Counted from the stretch's first letter, positions 44,285-52,868 are shown. The stretch: 64,000 bases of DNA from Phreatobacter stygius (GCF_005144885.1 NZ_CP039690.1:3175001-3239000); one strand, 5' to 3'. Notes: a model not told the origin generated them from the sequence alone. Made by a program: numbers and translations.

Positions 44285-45277
44285 TCAGGCGTCTTTTCTG
44301 ACGACGCGGTTGGTCAGCGTGCCCAAGCCTTCGACCGTCAGCTCGACCACGTCGCCGGCCTTGAGGAAGCGGTCGAGCTCGAGCCCGCAGCCGCCGCCGA
44401 CCGTACCGGAGCCGAAGAATTCGCCGGCATGCAGCGTCTCCGAGCGCGAGACATAGGCGATCATGTCCTCGAAGGAATGCAGCATCCCGGCGGTCGTCGT
44501 ATCGGTCCAGGTCTCGCCGTTGATCCTGGCGACCGCCTTCAGCGCGTAGGGATCCTTCACCGCGTCGGCGGTGACGAGGTACGGCCCCATGGCATTGCCG
44601 GCATCGAAGCTTTTGCCCTTGGTCGGGCCGAGCATGCCCTGCATTTCGGCCAACTGGGCATCGCGTGCCGAGAAGTCGTTGAAAATCGTGTAACCGAAGA
44701 TGTGGTCTTTTGCCTTGTCCCTGGCGATATCGGTGCCGCCACGACCGAGCACGATGCCGAACTCGAGTTCGAAATCCATCAGCTTGCTGTAGGACGGCCA
44801 GACCACCTCGGTGCCGGTGCCGACCACGCTGAAGCGGTTGGTGATGTAATAGATCGGTCTGTCACGATAGACCTGAGGCACGTCGGCATCGGGTTTTACC
44901 GCCGCGGCCGCGGCCTCGTCGCCCTGCATCCGCGCAACGATCCGCCGCATGCCGACCGGCGCTTGGATGATATGGCCGGGAAACACGGAAAAATCGCGCA
45001 TCTGCGGCGGCACCGGGATCGGCGCCAACAGCCTTGTCGCGGCGAGCGGCTGCGACAGGTCTTCATCGCCGGAGCGGGCTTCGACCAGCCGCCGGGCGAG
45101 ATCGAGCCCGGCGGAACCGGCATCGATCAGCGCCAGCATGGAGCCGAAAGCCTGGTCGGGCTCGCCCGAGCGCCTGGCCGCGGCGGCCAGATCCAGCACG
45201 CGTTCGGCGCTGGCCGTGCCGACGACCGCGCCGACGAGCTGCCGGCCCTGCGTGTCGGCAAAGGTCACGAGTTTCAT
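44285..45277 (-). CDS. Fumarylacetoacetate hydrolase (FAH) family protein
   Basis: The 330-residue enzyme has the FAH metal motif DFELEFGIVLGRGG, then GYTIFNDFSARDAQ and FDAGNAMGPYLVTAD. Family members hydrolyse or decarboxylate beta-diketones and acylpyruvates in aromatic ring degradation. The N-terminal KLVTFADTQGRQLVGAVVG is the usual extra domain. It sits four bases after the cyclase-family gene and before the SMP-30 gene, consistent with a catabolic run. Confidence 0.9.
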   Translation of the reverse strand: MKLVTFADTQGRQLVGAVVGTASAERVLDLAAAARRSGEPDQAFGSMLALIDAGSAGLDLARRLVEARSGDEDLSQPLAATRLLAPIPVPPQMRDFSVFPGHIIQAPVGMRRIVARMQGDEAAAAAVKPDADVPQVYRDRPIYYITNRFSVVGTGTEVVWPSYSKLMDFELEFGIVLGRGGTDIARDKAKDHIFGYTIFNDFSARDAQLAEMQGMLGPTKGKSFDAGNAMGPYLVTADAVKDPYALKAVARINGETWTDTTTAGMLHSFEDMIAYVSRSETLHAGEFFGSGTVGGGCGLELDRFLKAGDVVELTVEGLGTLTNRVVRKDA

Positions 45278-45281
45278 CGGC

Positions 45282-46058
45282 TCAGTCCTCGAAGATCGCG
45301 ACCGCCCGGCAGAAGCCGGCGGAAGCCTTGTGAATCTTGAACGGGAAGCAGGAAATCTGGAAACCGGTCGCCGGCAGCTGGTCGAGATTGGTCAGCTTCT
45401 CGATATGGCCATAGGCACGCACCATGCCGGCGCGATGGCCTTCCCAGATCAGGCCGGCATCGTGGGTCTCGGCATATTTCTTGGCGGTATGGATGAAGGG
45501 CGCGTCCCAGCTCCAGGCGTCGGTGCCGGTGATCCTGACGCCGCGTTCGGTCAGATAGAGGGTTGCCTCGCGGCCCATGCCGCAGCCGCGGCCGACATAG
45601 TCGGGCTCGCCATAGCGGGCGCCCGCCGCCGTGTTGACCACCACGATGTCGAGCGGCTGAAGCGTCACGCCGGCCCGCTTCAACTCGGCGTCGACATCGG
45701 CGGCACTTGCCACATAACCGTCCGGGAAGTGCCGGAAATCGAGCTTCACGCCGCGCTGCAGACACCATTCGAGCGGCATTTCGTCGATGGTCCAGGCCGG
45801 CTTGCCGCCATCCGTGGTCGAGTGGAAATGATAGGGCGCATCGAGATGGGTGCCGTTATGGGTCGAGCAGGCCAGCATCTCGACCGCCCAGCCGTCGCCG
45901 CCCGGCAGGTCGTCCCGGGTCAGGCCCGGAAAGAATTGCAGGATCTGCTGCACCGAGGCCTTGTGGTCGATATAGGTGATCGACGGGGTGGTGCCCGGCG
46001 GGTCCGAGGCGATGTCGGCTCGGAGCGATACGGACAGGTCGACGATCCGGCGCGCCAT
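45282..46058 (-). CDS. Cyclase-family protein (kynurenine formamidase-like metal hydrolase)
   Basis: The 258-residue protein (ATG 46058; the longer ORF to 46115 lacks conserved sequence) begins MARRIVDLSVSLRADIASDP. The metal-binding signature HNGTHLDAPYH lies at residues 67-77, and ITGTDAWSWDAPF lies later. Cyclase-family enzymes are Zn/Mn hydrolases that include kynurenine formamidase and isatin hydrolase. In this operon it could open an N-formyl, lactam or isatin-like ring before the FAH step. The true substrate is unknown. Confidence 0.88.
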   Translation of the reverse strand: MARRIVDLSVSLRADIASDPPGTTPSITYIDHKASVQQILQFFPGLTRDDLPGGDGWAVEMLACSTHNGTHLDAPYHFHSTTDGGKPAWTIDEMPLEWCLQRGVKLDFRHFPDGYVASAADVDAELKRAGVTLQPLDIVVVNTAAGARYGEPDYVGRGCGMGREATLYLTERGVRITGTDAWSWDAPFIHTAKKYAETHDAGLIWEGHRAGMVRAYGHIEKLTNLDQLPATGFQISCFPFKIHKASAGFCRAVAIFED

Positions 46059-46071
46059 GGTAGTTCCTCCG

Positions 46072-46836
46072 TCAGTGCTGTGTTTGCCAGCGCAGCGTGT
46101 GCTTTTCGACCGCACGCAGAGCCAGGTTCGAGACGAGGCCGATCGCGCCCAACAGCGCGATGCCGGCGAACAGGTCGGCCGACTGGAACGACCGGGCGGC
46201 GAGCAGGATCGCGGTGCCGAGACCGGCCTGGGACGCCAGCATCTCGCAGATGATCGCCAGGATCAGCGCCACCGTCATCGACAGCCGCATGCCGGCCAGG
46301 ATGTCGGGCATGGCATTGGGCAGGCCCATCTTCCAGGCGAAGGCCGGCCCCGACATCTGCAGGCAGCGCGCCACCTCTTTCAGGCGAGGTTCGACCTCGG
46401 CGAAGCCGTGGATGGTGCCGAGCAGCGTCGGCCAGAGCGAGCCGAAGGCGACGACGGTGAGCGCCATGGCCGGTGACAGGCCCATCAGCGCGATCGCCAC
46501 CGGAATGATCGCCGAGGCCGGCAGGGGCCTCAGGAATTCCAGCGTCGGCTGCAGATAGTCGCGCGCCGTCCTGGACAGGCCGATGGCGGCGCCCAGGACC
46601 ACGCCGACCAGGCCGGCGAGCAGCCAGCCCTGCAGCATGCGGCCGACCGTGCCGATGGTCTGGCTCAAGAGGTCGCCGCGCCGGAAGCCGTCGATCAGCG
46701 CGGCCCAGGCATCGAAGGGGTTGGGCACGAAGGCGCGCGAGACGCTGCCGGTGACGGCGGCGAGCCACCACAGGAACAGGATCGCCGCGACGACGCCGAG
46801 CGAGCCGATGAACACGAGGATGTCACGCGTCTTCAT
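46072..46836 (-). CDS. ABC transporter permease (nitrate/taurine type), second copy
   Basis: The 254-residue protein starts at ATG 46836, overlapping the first permease's stop by four bases. It has about six TM segments and the EAA loop EVARCLQMSGPAFAWKMGLPNAM (read in parts). The SsuC/TauC-type domain starts near QTIGTVGRMLQGWLLAGLVG. Two consecutive permease genes with clear sequence differences suggest a heterodimeric channel, which is less common in this family than a homodimer. Confidence 0.9.
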   Translation of the reverse strand: MKTRDILVFIGSLGVVAAILFLWWLAAVTGSVSRAFVPNPFDAWAALIDGFRRGDLLSQTIGTVGRMLQGWLLAGLVGVVLGAAIGLSRTARDYLQPTLEFLRPLPASAIIPVAIALMGLSPAMALTVVAFGSLWPTLLGTIHGFAEVEPRLKEVARCLQMSGPAFAWKMGLPNAMPDILAGMRLSMTVALILAIICEMLASQAGLGTAILLAARSFQSADLFAGIALLGAIGLVSNLALRAVEKHTLRWQTQH

Positions 46837-47609
46837 GTCCGCGCCTCCGCGGCGATCCGCTGGTGGCGGAACAGCCGTCCCTGCAGGACGTTGAGGCCGG
46901 CATTGACGCCCCAGCCGATGAAGCCGATCCACAAGAGCGCGGCGAGCATCAGCTCCGGCCTGAGCGACTGCTGCGCGATCACCAGCATGTAGCCGAGCCC
47001 TTGCGGGTTGGCGGCGATCTCGACCGTGACCGCGACCACCAGGGCAAAACCGGCGGCCAGCCTGAGCGCCACGAAGATGCGCGGCATGGCCGCCGGCAGC
47101 ACGATTTTCCACAGCCGCTGTGCCGGTGTCAGGCCGATCACCTTGGACACCTCCAGGAGCCGCGGCTCGATCTGCGAGGCGGCGGCCTGCGCCAGGATCA
47201 GGCAGGGCCAGAACGTGGCGAAGGCGACGATCGCCATCTCGATGCGGTAGCCGAAACCGAAGATCAGCATGGCGAGCGGGATGAGCGCGACCGACGGGAT
47301 CGGCCGGAACAGCTCCACCGACGGTGTCGTCAGGGCGATCGCGGTGCGCGACAGGCCGATCAGGAAGCCGAGCACCAGGCCCGACACGGCGCCGATGATA
47401 AGGCCGCCGACGGCGCCGATCAGCGTCTGATAGGTGGCGACGGCAAGCGTGCCGTCGGCCAGCGCCTCCGCCCAGGCCCTGGCGACCGCCGACGGCGCCG
47501 CCAGGCTCTCGGAGGCGGCGCCCGGTCCGCGAAACCAGATCTCGGCGGCGACCAGCACCGCGAGCGGCAGGGCCGCCGCCTTGGCCCAGCCGGTGGAAGA
47601 GCCGGACAT
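46833..47609 (-). CDS. ABC transporter permease (nitrate/taurine type), first copy
   Basis: The 258-residue permease begins at the ATG 47609, which shares one base with the ATPase stop (TGATG). It has an N-terminal TM (AAALPLAVLVAAEIWF), a core domain beginning TYQTLIGAVGGLIIGAVSGL, and the EAA loop EVSKVIGLTPAQRLWKIVLP. It is a SsuC/TauC/ThiX-type subunit. With the other permease it probably forms one import channel served by the ATPase and binding protein upstream. Confidence 0.9.
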   Translation of the reverse strand: MSGSSTGWAKAAALPLAVLVAAEIWFRGPGAASESLAAPSAVARAWAEALADGTLAVATYQTLIGAVGGLIIGAVSGLVLGFLIGLSRTAIALTTPSVELFRPIPSVALIPLAMLIFGFGYRIEMAIVAFATFWPCLILAQAAASQIEPRLLEVSKVIGLTPAQRLWKIVLPAAMPRIFVALRLAAGFALVVAVTVEIAANPQGLGYMLVIAQQSLRPELMLAALLWIGFIGWGVNAGLNVLQGRLFRHQRIAAEART

Positions 47610-48403
47610 CAATGGCCCTCTTGCATCATGTCGAACAGGTCGCGCCGGAGCTGCAGGAAGTCCGGGTGCTCGCGGGTGGTCAGCTGGTTGCGCGGACGCT
47701 TGAGCGGCACGTCGACGAGGCGGGCGATCCGCCCCGGATTGGGCAGAAGCGCGACCACGCGGTCGCCGAGATAGAGCGCTTCTTCGAGGTCATGGGTCAC
47801 GAAGAACACCGTGGTGTTGCGCTCGGCGGCGAGCGCCAGCACCTCGTCCTGCAACTGCTGGCGGGTCATCGCGTCGAGCGCGCCGAACGGCTCGTCCATC
47901 AAGAGGATCTTGGGATCCTGGGCGAGACAGCGGGCGATCTGCAGCCGCTGCTGCATGCCGCCCGAGAGCTGCGAGGGGAATTTGTCGGCATGGTCCTTCA
48001 GCCCGACCTTTTCCAGCAGGGCTTCGATCAGCGGTCCCTGCTCGGCGCGCGGCATGGCGGCGGCTTCCAGTGCCAGCGCGACATTGCCGCTGGCATTGCG
48101 CCAGGGCAGGAGCGCGCGGCCATAGTCCTGGAACACCACCGAGACCTCGCGCGTCGGGCCGGTGATCGGCCGGCCGAACGAGGTGACGCTGCCGGCGGTG
48201 GCGGCGACCAGGCCGGCGACCACCCGCAGAAGTGTGGTCTTGCCGCAGCCCGACGGGCCCATCACGCAGATGAACTCGCCCGGCTTCACGTCGAGCGTCA
48301 CATTGTCCAGGATCGGCTTGCCGCCGAGCTCCACACGGAGCCCGGCGAAAGCGATGGCGGCGTTGTCGGCCGGCGTACGGGCGAGCATATCCGGCTTGCT
48401 CAC
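47609..48403 (-). CDS. ABC transporter ATP-binding protein (nitrate/sulfonate/taurine type)
   Basis: The 264-residue ATPase starts with GTG 48403, overlapping the binding-protein stop (GTGA). Walker A is VMGPSGCGKTTLL, the Q-loop is VVFQDYGRALLPW, the signature is LSGGMQQRLQIARCL, Walker B is ILLMDEPFGALDAM and the switch His is VFFVTHDLEEALYLGD. These blocks match SsuB/TauB proteins. It powers import through the two permeases encoded just downstream. Confidence 0.95.
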   Translation of the reverse strand: MSKPDMLARTPADNAAIAFAGLRVELGGKPILDNVTLDVKPGEFICVMGPSGCGKTTLLRVVAGLVAATAGSVTSFGRPITGPTREVSVVFQDYGRALLPWRNASGNVALALEAAAMPRAEQGPLIEALLEKVGLKDHADKFPSQLSGGMQQRLQIARCLAQDPKILLMDEPFGALDAMTRQQLQDEVLALAAERNTTVFFVTHDLEEALYLGDRVVALLPNPGRIARLVDVPLKRPRNQLTTREHPDFLQLRRDLFDMMQEGH

Positions 48404-49356
48404 GGCAGGACGACGTTGGTTGCGACCGGCTGGCCGCGCAGCATGTCCTGCTCGCGCATGATCTTGATCCAGTAGTCGATCTCGGCGACCGTGATGGTCG
48501 GCTTCTGCGCCGAGATGATCGCGGTGGCGAGGACGGCGGGCGGCAGCGGGATATATTTGCCGATCACCGAGCGCACCTTGGTGTCGTTGGCCTTGTCGGC
48601 GACGAAGGCCGAACCTTCGGCGAGGCCCTCGCGGAACGCCTTGATCAATTGCGGGTTCTTGGTCGCCCAGGCGCGGGTGGTCGAATAGAGGATGGCCGGC
48701 AGGCCGGCCGGCAGCTCGGTGTGGAAATAGGACACCACGCGGCCGATATTGCCCTGGACGATGCGTTCCATGATCGGCGAGCCGGTGATCAGGCCGTCGA
48801 CCGAACCGCCGCGCAGGATATCGGCCATTTGCGGGAACGGCGTCTCGACGAAGGTGACCTTCTTCCAGTCGGCGCCCTTCTCGGCCATCCACTTGCGGAA
48901 CAGCACATGCAGGAAGGCGCCGAGGCCGGGCACGCCAATGCGCTTGCCCTCGGCCGATTTGGCATCGGTGATGCCCGCGCCGGTCTTCTCGACGAAGCCG
49001 TAATTGGCGACGTCCTTGGAGGTCACCGAACCGCCGGCGATGGCCACCAGGTCGAGCCCGCCGTCATTGGCCTGCAGCATCACCGACGGCGTCGGCCCGC
49101 CGATCTGCACGCTCTCGGCCTGCAGGGCCGCGGGAATATTGGAGTTCAGCGCGATCAGCTGGAAGCCGACATCGAGGCCGCGCTTGCGGAAATGGCCTTC
49201 CTCCTGGGCAACGAAGGCGGAGGTGAAATCGGCAACGGCGGTATAGCCGAGCAAGATTTTCGTCGGCGCCTGGGCGCTGGCCGGAAGGCCGGCGAGTGCG
49301 GTGCCGGCGGCAAGGCCGCCCGTGAAGCCACGGCGGGTCAGTTTGGTCATGGACAT
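48400..49356 (-). CDS. ABC transporter substrate-binding protein (NMT1/SsuA type), Tat-like signal
   Basis: The 318-residue protein starts at ATG 49356 with AGGAGG upstream. A twin-arginine-like leader (KLTRRGFTGGLAAGTALAGLPASAQA) targets it to the periplasm. The mature part (ILLGYTAVADFTSAFVAQEEGHF, GLDVGFQLI) is of the NMT1/THI5-like and SsuA type that binds sulfonates, nitrate, pyrimidines or aromatic acids. It is the first gene of the importer, 67 bp after the TetR gene. The ligand is unknown. Confidence 0.92.
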   Translation of the reverse strand: MSMTKLTRRGFTGGLAAGTALAGLPASAQAPTKILLGYTAVADFTSAFVAQEEGHFRKRGLDVGFQLIALNSNIPAALQAESVQIGGPTPSVMLQANDGGLDLVAIAGGSVTSKDVANYGFVEKTGAGITDAKSAEGKRIGVPGLGAFLHVLFRKWMAEKGADWKKVTFVETPFPQMADILRGGSVDGLITGSPIMERIVQGNIGRVVSYFHTELPAGLPAILYSTTRAWATKNPQLIKAFREGLAEGSAFVADKANDTKVRSVIGKYIPLPPAVLATAIISAQKPTITVAEIDYWIKIMREQDMLRGQPVATNVVLP

Positions 49357-49423
49357 CGTCCTCCTGATCGAGCTTGTTCTGGTCCGGATCTTGGCCGTCC
49401 GGTTGTTGTTGATGATGGAAGGG

Positions 49424-50119
49424 TCAGATGGTCGGAGGCTTGGCCTCCGGCAAAGCCGGGCGCGGGCGCGCCTCGGCGAAGGCGCGCAGGCCCGCCGCGG
49501 CGAAACGCGCGGCGCGCGACAGCAGGGCCTCGGTATCGCGGTCGGACGTCGCGCCTTCCGACAGCCGGTCGGCGCGTCCGGTCGGCGACATCTGGGTCAG
49601 TGCCGAGCCGATGATGAACAGATAGCCCCAGGTCGCGTCGGCGAGCGACAGGTCGGGCAGCGCCATCCGGAGCGCCGCGATATAGCGCTTGGCCATGGCG
49701 TCATAGCTCGCCGCAATCAGCCCCTGCGCCCAGGGATTGTTGGAGGCGCCGGTGGTCAGGATCAGATTGGCGAAGGAATGGCCGCCACGCGACGGATCGT
49801 GCCCGGCCTCGACGGTTGGTCGCAGCAGCGAATCGACGATCTCTTCGACCGTCAGGTTGCCGCGGGCGATCATGGTCTCGAGCCTGGCCAGGCGGATCCG
49901 GTTGATGGCGCCCGAGCGGCGCGCGAACATGGCCTCGAACAGGCCTTCCTTGGTCCGGAAGTGATAGTGCAGCAGCGCCTGGGCGACGCCGGCCGACTGG
50001 GCGATCTCGCGCATGCTGGCGCCGTCGAAGCCCAATTTGGCAAAAAGCCGCTCCGCCGCGTCGAGAATATCCTCCTTCGACGTCGGCTTGATGCGGGTTT
50101 TCGCAAGCGGTTCGGGCAT
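49424..50119 (-). CDS. TetR/AcrR-family regulator of the ABC/hydrolase operon
   Basis: The 231-residue protein begins at ATG 50119; the ORF extends further but crosses the tandem repeat. The helix-turn-helix reads SKEDILDAAERLFAKLGFDGA then VAQALLHYHFRTKEGLFEAMF. It lies in front of, and in line with, the binding-protein gene, so it may be co-transcribed and autoregulated through the palindrome at 50143-50160. A TetR repressor controlling a downstream transport and catabolism operon is the simplest reading. Confidence 0.9.
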   Translation of the reverse strand: MPEPLAKTRIKPTSKEDILDAAERLFAKLGFDGASMREIAQSAGVAQALLHYHFRTKEGLFEAMFARRSGAINRIRLARLETMIARGNLTVEEIVDSLLRPTVEAGHDPSRGGHSFANLILTTGASNNPWAQGLIAASYDAMAKRYIAALRMALPDLSLADATWGYLFIIGSALTQMSPTGRADRLSEGATSDRDTEALLSRAARFAAAGLRAFAEARPRPALPEAKPPTI

Positions 50120-50142
50120 AGGTAACCGGCGCAAGGAGTTAC

Positions 50143-50160
50143 TGACTGTTCGATCAGTCA
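50143..50160. promoter_or_regulatory. Palindromic operator upstream of the TetR gene
   Basis: The inverted repeat TGACTG-TTCGAT-CAGTCA lies 24 bp upstream of the TetR start and resembles operators of many TetR repressors. It probably gives autoregulation and, through read-through, control of the ABC/hydrolase operon. Confidence 0.65.
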
Positions 50161-50180
50161 AGCATGCGGAGGCGCCCGGC

Positions 50181-50272
50181 GCAAGACCTGTCCTTGGTGT
50201 CCGGCAAGACCCGTCCTTGGTGTCTGGCAAGACCTGTCCTTGGTGCCTGGCAAGACCTGTCCTTGGTGTCTG
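50181..50272. repeat. Four tandem 23-bp repeats between the TetR and AraC genes
   Basis: Four 23-bp units start at 50181, 50204, 50227 and 50250 and share the core GCAAGACC-GTCCTTGGTG with one or two changes each. The period is not a multiple of three, and the array lies in the divergent non-coding gap, so it is not coding. It may be a regulator-binding array for one of the flanking genes, or a simple slippage repeat. Nothing else is evident in this 221-bp gap besides the operator at 50143. Confidence 0.85.
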
Positions 50273-50340
50273 GACAGAGCCGCGATAGGCTCGAGCGGCG
50301 AGCCCGCGGGCAATCGTCCCGCGCCAGACCGACGGACGCC

Positions 50341-51126
50341 ATGAGCCCGGCCGCTGATTCCGCGAGACTGTTCTTCTGGGGCGCGCGCGCGCTTTATCTC
50401 GGGCCGAGCTTCGGGCTCGGCGCCCACCGCAACGCCGCCGCCGTGCTCTGCGCCAGCCTCGATGGTGAATTCGGCCTGGCGCGCGATCCGAGCCGCAGCG
50501 AGCCCGATTTCGTTGCCTGCCGGACCGCGCTGATTCCGGCCAATACCCTGCATTGGATCAGGCCCGGGCCGGCGCCGATGGCCTTTCTTTATGTCGATCC
50601 GGCGAGCGCCGATCATGCCCGGCTGCGCGCCCGGATGCGTGCCGTCGGTCCGGCCGACAGCCACGGCCATGCCGACGAGGCGGCTTATCTTGGCCTGCTC
50701 GGCCGGCTGCGCCAGGGCGCTGCCTGGTCCGAGCTGCGCGAAGAGCTGGCCGCGATCCTGCAGCTTTCGCCAGCGGCGCCGGGCGATGACCGGATCAAAG
50801 CCGTCATCCGGCGGCTGGCGCGCGAGCCCGAGCGTGCCAATGGCCTCGACCAGCATGCCGCGGCAATCGGCCTGTCGGCCTCCAGGCTCCAGCACCTGTT
50901 CAAGGACGAGACCGGGCTCGCTTTCCGGCGCTACAAGCTCTGGACCCGGATGGGCGCGGCGATCAGGGCGATGGCCAGGGGCGAGCCCCTCACCGCGGCG
51001 GCGCTCGGCGCGGGGTTTGCCAGCTCGGCGCATTTCAGCAGCGCGTTTCGCGCCATGTTCGGCCTCACGCCCTCGGCCTTCGCCAGGCCTGGCCTGACGA
51101 TTGTCCAGGCACCGCCGGCACGATAG
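50341..51126 (+). CDS. AraC-family transcriptional regulator
   Basis: The 261-residue protein starts at ATG 50341; an ORF open from 50164 reads through the tandem repeats and is rejected. The N-terminal sensor domain (about residues 1-150) has no clear family. The C-terminal two-helix DNA-binding domain includes LDQHAAAIGLSASRLQHLFKDETGLAFRRY and the second motif GAGFASSAHFSSAFRAMFGLTPSAF (read in parts). The target may be the SnoaL-like gene 73 bp downstream or genes elsewhere. Confidence 0.86.
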   Translation: MSPAADSARLFFWGARALYLGPSFGLGAHRNAAAVLCASLDGEFGLARDPSRSEPDFVACRTALIPANTLHWIRPGPAPMAFLYVDPASADHARLRARMRAVGPADSHGHADEAAYLGLLGRLRQGAAWSELREELAAILQLSPAAPGDDRIKAVIRRLAREPERANGLDQHAAAIGLSASRLQHLFKDETGLAFRRYKLWTRMGAAIRAMARGEPLTAAALGAGFASSAHFSSAFRAMFGLTPSAFARPGLTIVQAPPAR

Positions 51127-51199
51127 CCGGTTTTTGAAAGCCGGACGGCGCCGTCCCCGCCATCCTGCCGCATGGCGAATGGAGCCTGAGGGAGCCGCG

Positions 51200-51625
51200 A
51201 TGTCCGTTCTGAACGACGCTTATGACGACCACCTGCGCAACGCCAACCTGGCGGTCGTGCAGCGCTATTGCGCGGCCTGGCTTGCCGGCGACCGGCAAGC
51301 CTTGGCCGGCTGCTACCACGACGATTTCACCTTGCATTACGGCGGCGCCAATCCGTTCTCGGGCATTCATGCCGGCAAGCCGGCGGCGCTCAAGGTGCTT
51401 GCCGAGGTCAGCCGCCGGACCAATCGCAAGCTGCTGGCGATCGTCGACTGCCTGGCCGGTCCGAACCGTGCCGTGGTCATCGCGCGGGAGGCGTTCGAGC
51501 GTGGTGCCCTGCGCGCCGAGCTGGAGCGCACGCTGGTCTATACGATCCGGGACGACCGGCTCGACACCTGCTGGGTGTTCGATGTCGACCAGGCCCTGGT
51601 CGACCGGTTCCTCGCCGATGGCTGA
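51200..51625 (+). CDS. Nuclear transport factor 2/SnoaL-like domain protein
   Basis: The 141-residue protein is a single NTF2/SnoaL-like alpha+beta barrel: NLAVVQRYCAAWLAGDRQALAGCYHDDFTLHYGGANPFSG (read in parts near residues 16-55) and the C-terminal strand TCWVFDVDQALVDRFL. The fold is used by isomerases, cyclases and ligand-binding proteins, so no specific reaction can be assigned. A GGGAG site precedes ATG 51200. It may form an operon with the AraC regulator. Confidence 0.82.
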   Translation: MSVLNDAYDDHLRNANLAVVQRYCAAWLAGDRQALAGCYHDDFTLHYGGANPFSGIHAGKPAALKVLAEVSRRTNRKLLAIVDCLAGPNRAVVIAREAFERGALRAELERTLVYTIRDDRLDTCWVFDVDQALVDRFLADG

Positions 51626-51635
51626 CCGCGACTGG

Positions 51636-52268
51636 CTACCAGGCCAGCACCCGGCGGCCGATGGCGGCGCCGGCGGCGGCCATGACGCCGATCGCGACCG
51701 TGTACCAGGTCGCGACGAACAGTGGCGAGTCGTCGACGCAGTGCAGGCCGTAGAACACCGCCGCGATCGCGCCGGCGGCGAAGCCGGCAATGGCGCCGGC
51801 GCGCGTCGGGTCGGCTGGCGCGCCCGCGCGCATGGCGGCCAGGATGGCGGCCAGCGGGGCTGCCGCCATGAAGGGAATGGCGACCAGGCAGAGCGCCCAG
51901 TTGCGGCCGACGAGGCGCGTGCCATAGGCCGCCGGCGCCTGGGTCGCCAGTTCATGGCCGAGGCCGAACAGCATGAGCGCGGCCGGCACCAGGAGCAGGA
52001 CCGGCGAGAGCACGCCTTCGGGCCGGGCAGCGGCGCGGAGCAGGGCGACCGCGCCGACCACCAGGGTCGCGACATAGACCATCTTCAGATCGAACAGCAT
52101 GGTGGTCGCAGCCTCAGCGAGGTCGGAGCGCGGCTTGACCACCAGCATCAGCAGCGCGAAGGCGATCACCGCCGAAACGACCAGCGCCAGCGCGATCCGG
52201 CGCGAAGCCGGCGCTTCGGTCAGGGTGGCATCGCGCGACAGCGCGGCGATCAGGTCATCGGTCTTCAT
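51636..52268 (-). CDS. nrsF: NrsF-type anti-sigma factor (DUF1109 family)
   Basis: The 210-residue protein begins MKTDDLIAALSRDATLTEAP and has six predicted TM segments (for example IALALVVSAVIAFALLMLVV and LALPFMAAAPLAAILA-like regions). Two conserved-looking cysteines sit in NWALCLVAIP and GLHCVDDSP. In Caulobacter NrsF (DUF1109) holds SigF and releases it on heavy-metal or peroxide stress, with membrane cysteines needed for sensing. It begins six bases after the sigma gene stop, so the pair is co-transcribed. Confidence 0.88.
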   Translation of the reverse strand: MKTDDLIAALSRDATLTEAPASRRIALALVVSAVIAFALLMLVVKPRSDLAEAATTMLFDLKMVYVATLVVGAVALLRAAARPEGVLSPVLLLVPAALMLFGLGHELATQAPAAYGTRLVGRNWALCLVAIPFMAAAPLAAILAAMRAGAPADPTRAGAIAGFAAGAIAAVFYGLHCVDDSPLFVATWYTVAIGVMAAAGAAIGRRVLAW

Positions 52269-52274
52269 CTGAGT

Positions 52275-52823
52275 TCACACGCTCCCGCGCAGCATCTTGG
52301 CAAGGCCGCTGAGGCCTCGGTGGAGCGCGACGCGCACCGCGCCTTCGCTCATCGACAGGGCGCTGGCGGTCTCCGCCGTATTGTGGCCATCGACGAACAT
52401 GGCGCGGATCACCGCCTTCTGGCCGCCGGGCAGGTTTTCGGCGAGCTTCAACACGTCGCGCGTGGCGATTTCCGGCTCGTTGGACGGCGCCGCCACCACT
52501 TCGGCCAGGGCATCGATATCGACCTCGCCGGTCGAGCCGCGGCGGCGCAATGCATCGATCAGCTTGTGGCGGAGGATCGCGCGCACCCAAGGCACCAGCG
52601 GCTGGGTGGCGATCCAGCTGGTTCTCTTGGTATGGATGGCGATCAGCACTTCCTGCACGATATCCTCCGCTTCCGCGGTCGACCGCCCGGCGCGGGCAAG
52701 GCCGCTGCGGGCAATCATCCGCAAGAATGGCGCAAGCTCGCCGAGCAGCCGCCCATAGGCTGCCGCGTCGCCGGCCAGGCCGGCGCGCATCAGCGCGCGC
52801 CACTCGTCGTCGCGATCTCTCAC
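52275..52823 (-). CDS. sigF: ECF RNA polymerase sigma factor (SigF/ECF16-like)
   Basis: The 182-residue protein starts with GTG 52823, chosen because the upstream ORF runs through the promoter. Region 2 is AEDIVQEVLIAIHTKRTSW and LVPWVRAILRHKLIDALRRR; region 4 is GQKAVIRAMFVDGHNTAETASALSMSEGAVRVALHRGL. It is paired with the NrsF-like anti-sigma gene. The -35/-10 directly upstream fits SigF consensus, implying autoregulation. It probably runs a metal or oxidative stress regulon. Confidence 0.9.
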   Translation of the reverse strand: MRDRDDEWRALMRAGLAGDAAAYGRLLGELAPFLRMIARSGLARAGRSTAEAEDIVQEVLIAIHTKRTSWIATQPLVPWVRAILRHKLIDALRRRGSTGEVDIDALAEVVAAPSNEPEIATRDVLKLAENLPGGQKAVIRAMFVDGHNTAETASALSMSEGAVRVALHRGLSGLAKMLRGSV

Positions 52824-52842
52824 CTCGGACCCATTGCCCTTG

Positions 52843-52868
52843 TTCGTGACGTAACGCCCAAACGTTAC
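52843..52868 (-). promoter_or_regulatory. SigF-type promoter of sigF-nrsF
   Basis: On the minus strand GTAACG (52868-52863) and CGAA (52846-52843) have exact 16-bp spacing, matching the GTAACC-N16-CGAA form known for Caulobacter SigF. The -35 is part of a CGTAACG-CCCAAA-CGTTACG inverted repeat. The predicted start would be only about 15 bases before the GTG of sigF. Confidence 0.7.

Noticed and set aside
47609-48892. A 427-codon frame suggesting an extended ATPase
   Set aside because: The first part is a shadow of the binding-protein gene; the ATPase starts at GTG 48403.
50164-50340. N-terminal extension of the AraC protein through the tandem repeats
   Set aside because: The 23-bp period would break the frame pattern, and the ATG at 50341 gives a normal-length AraC protein.
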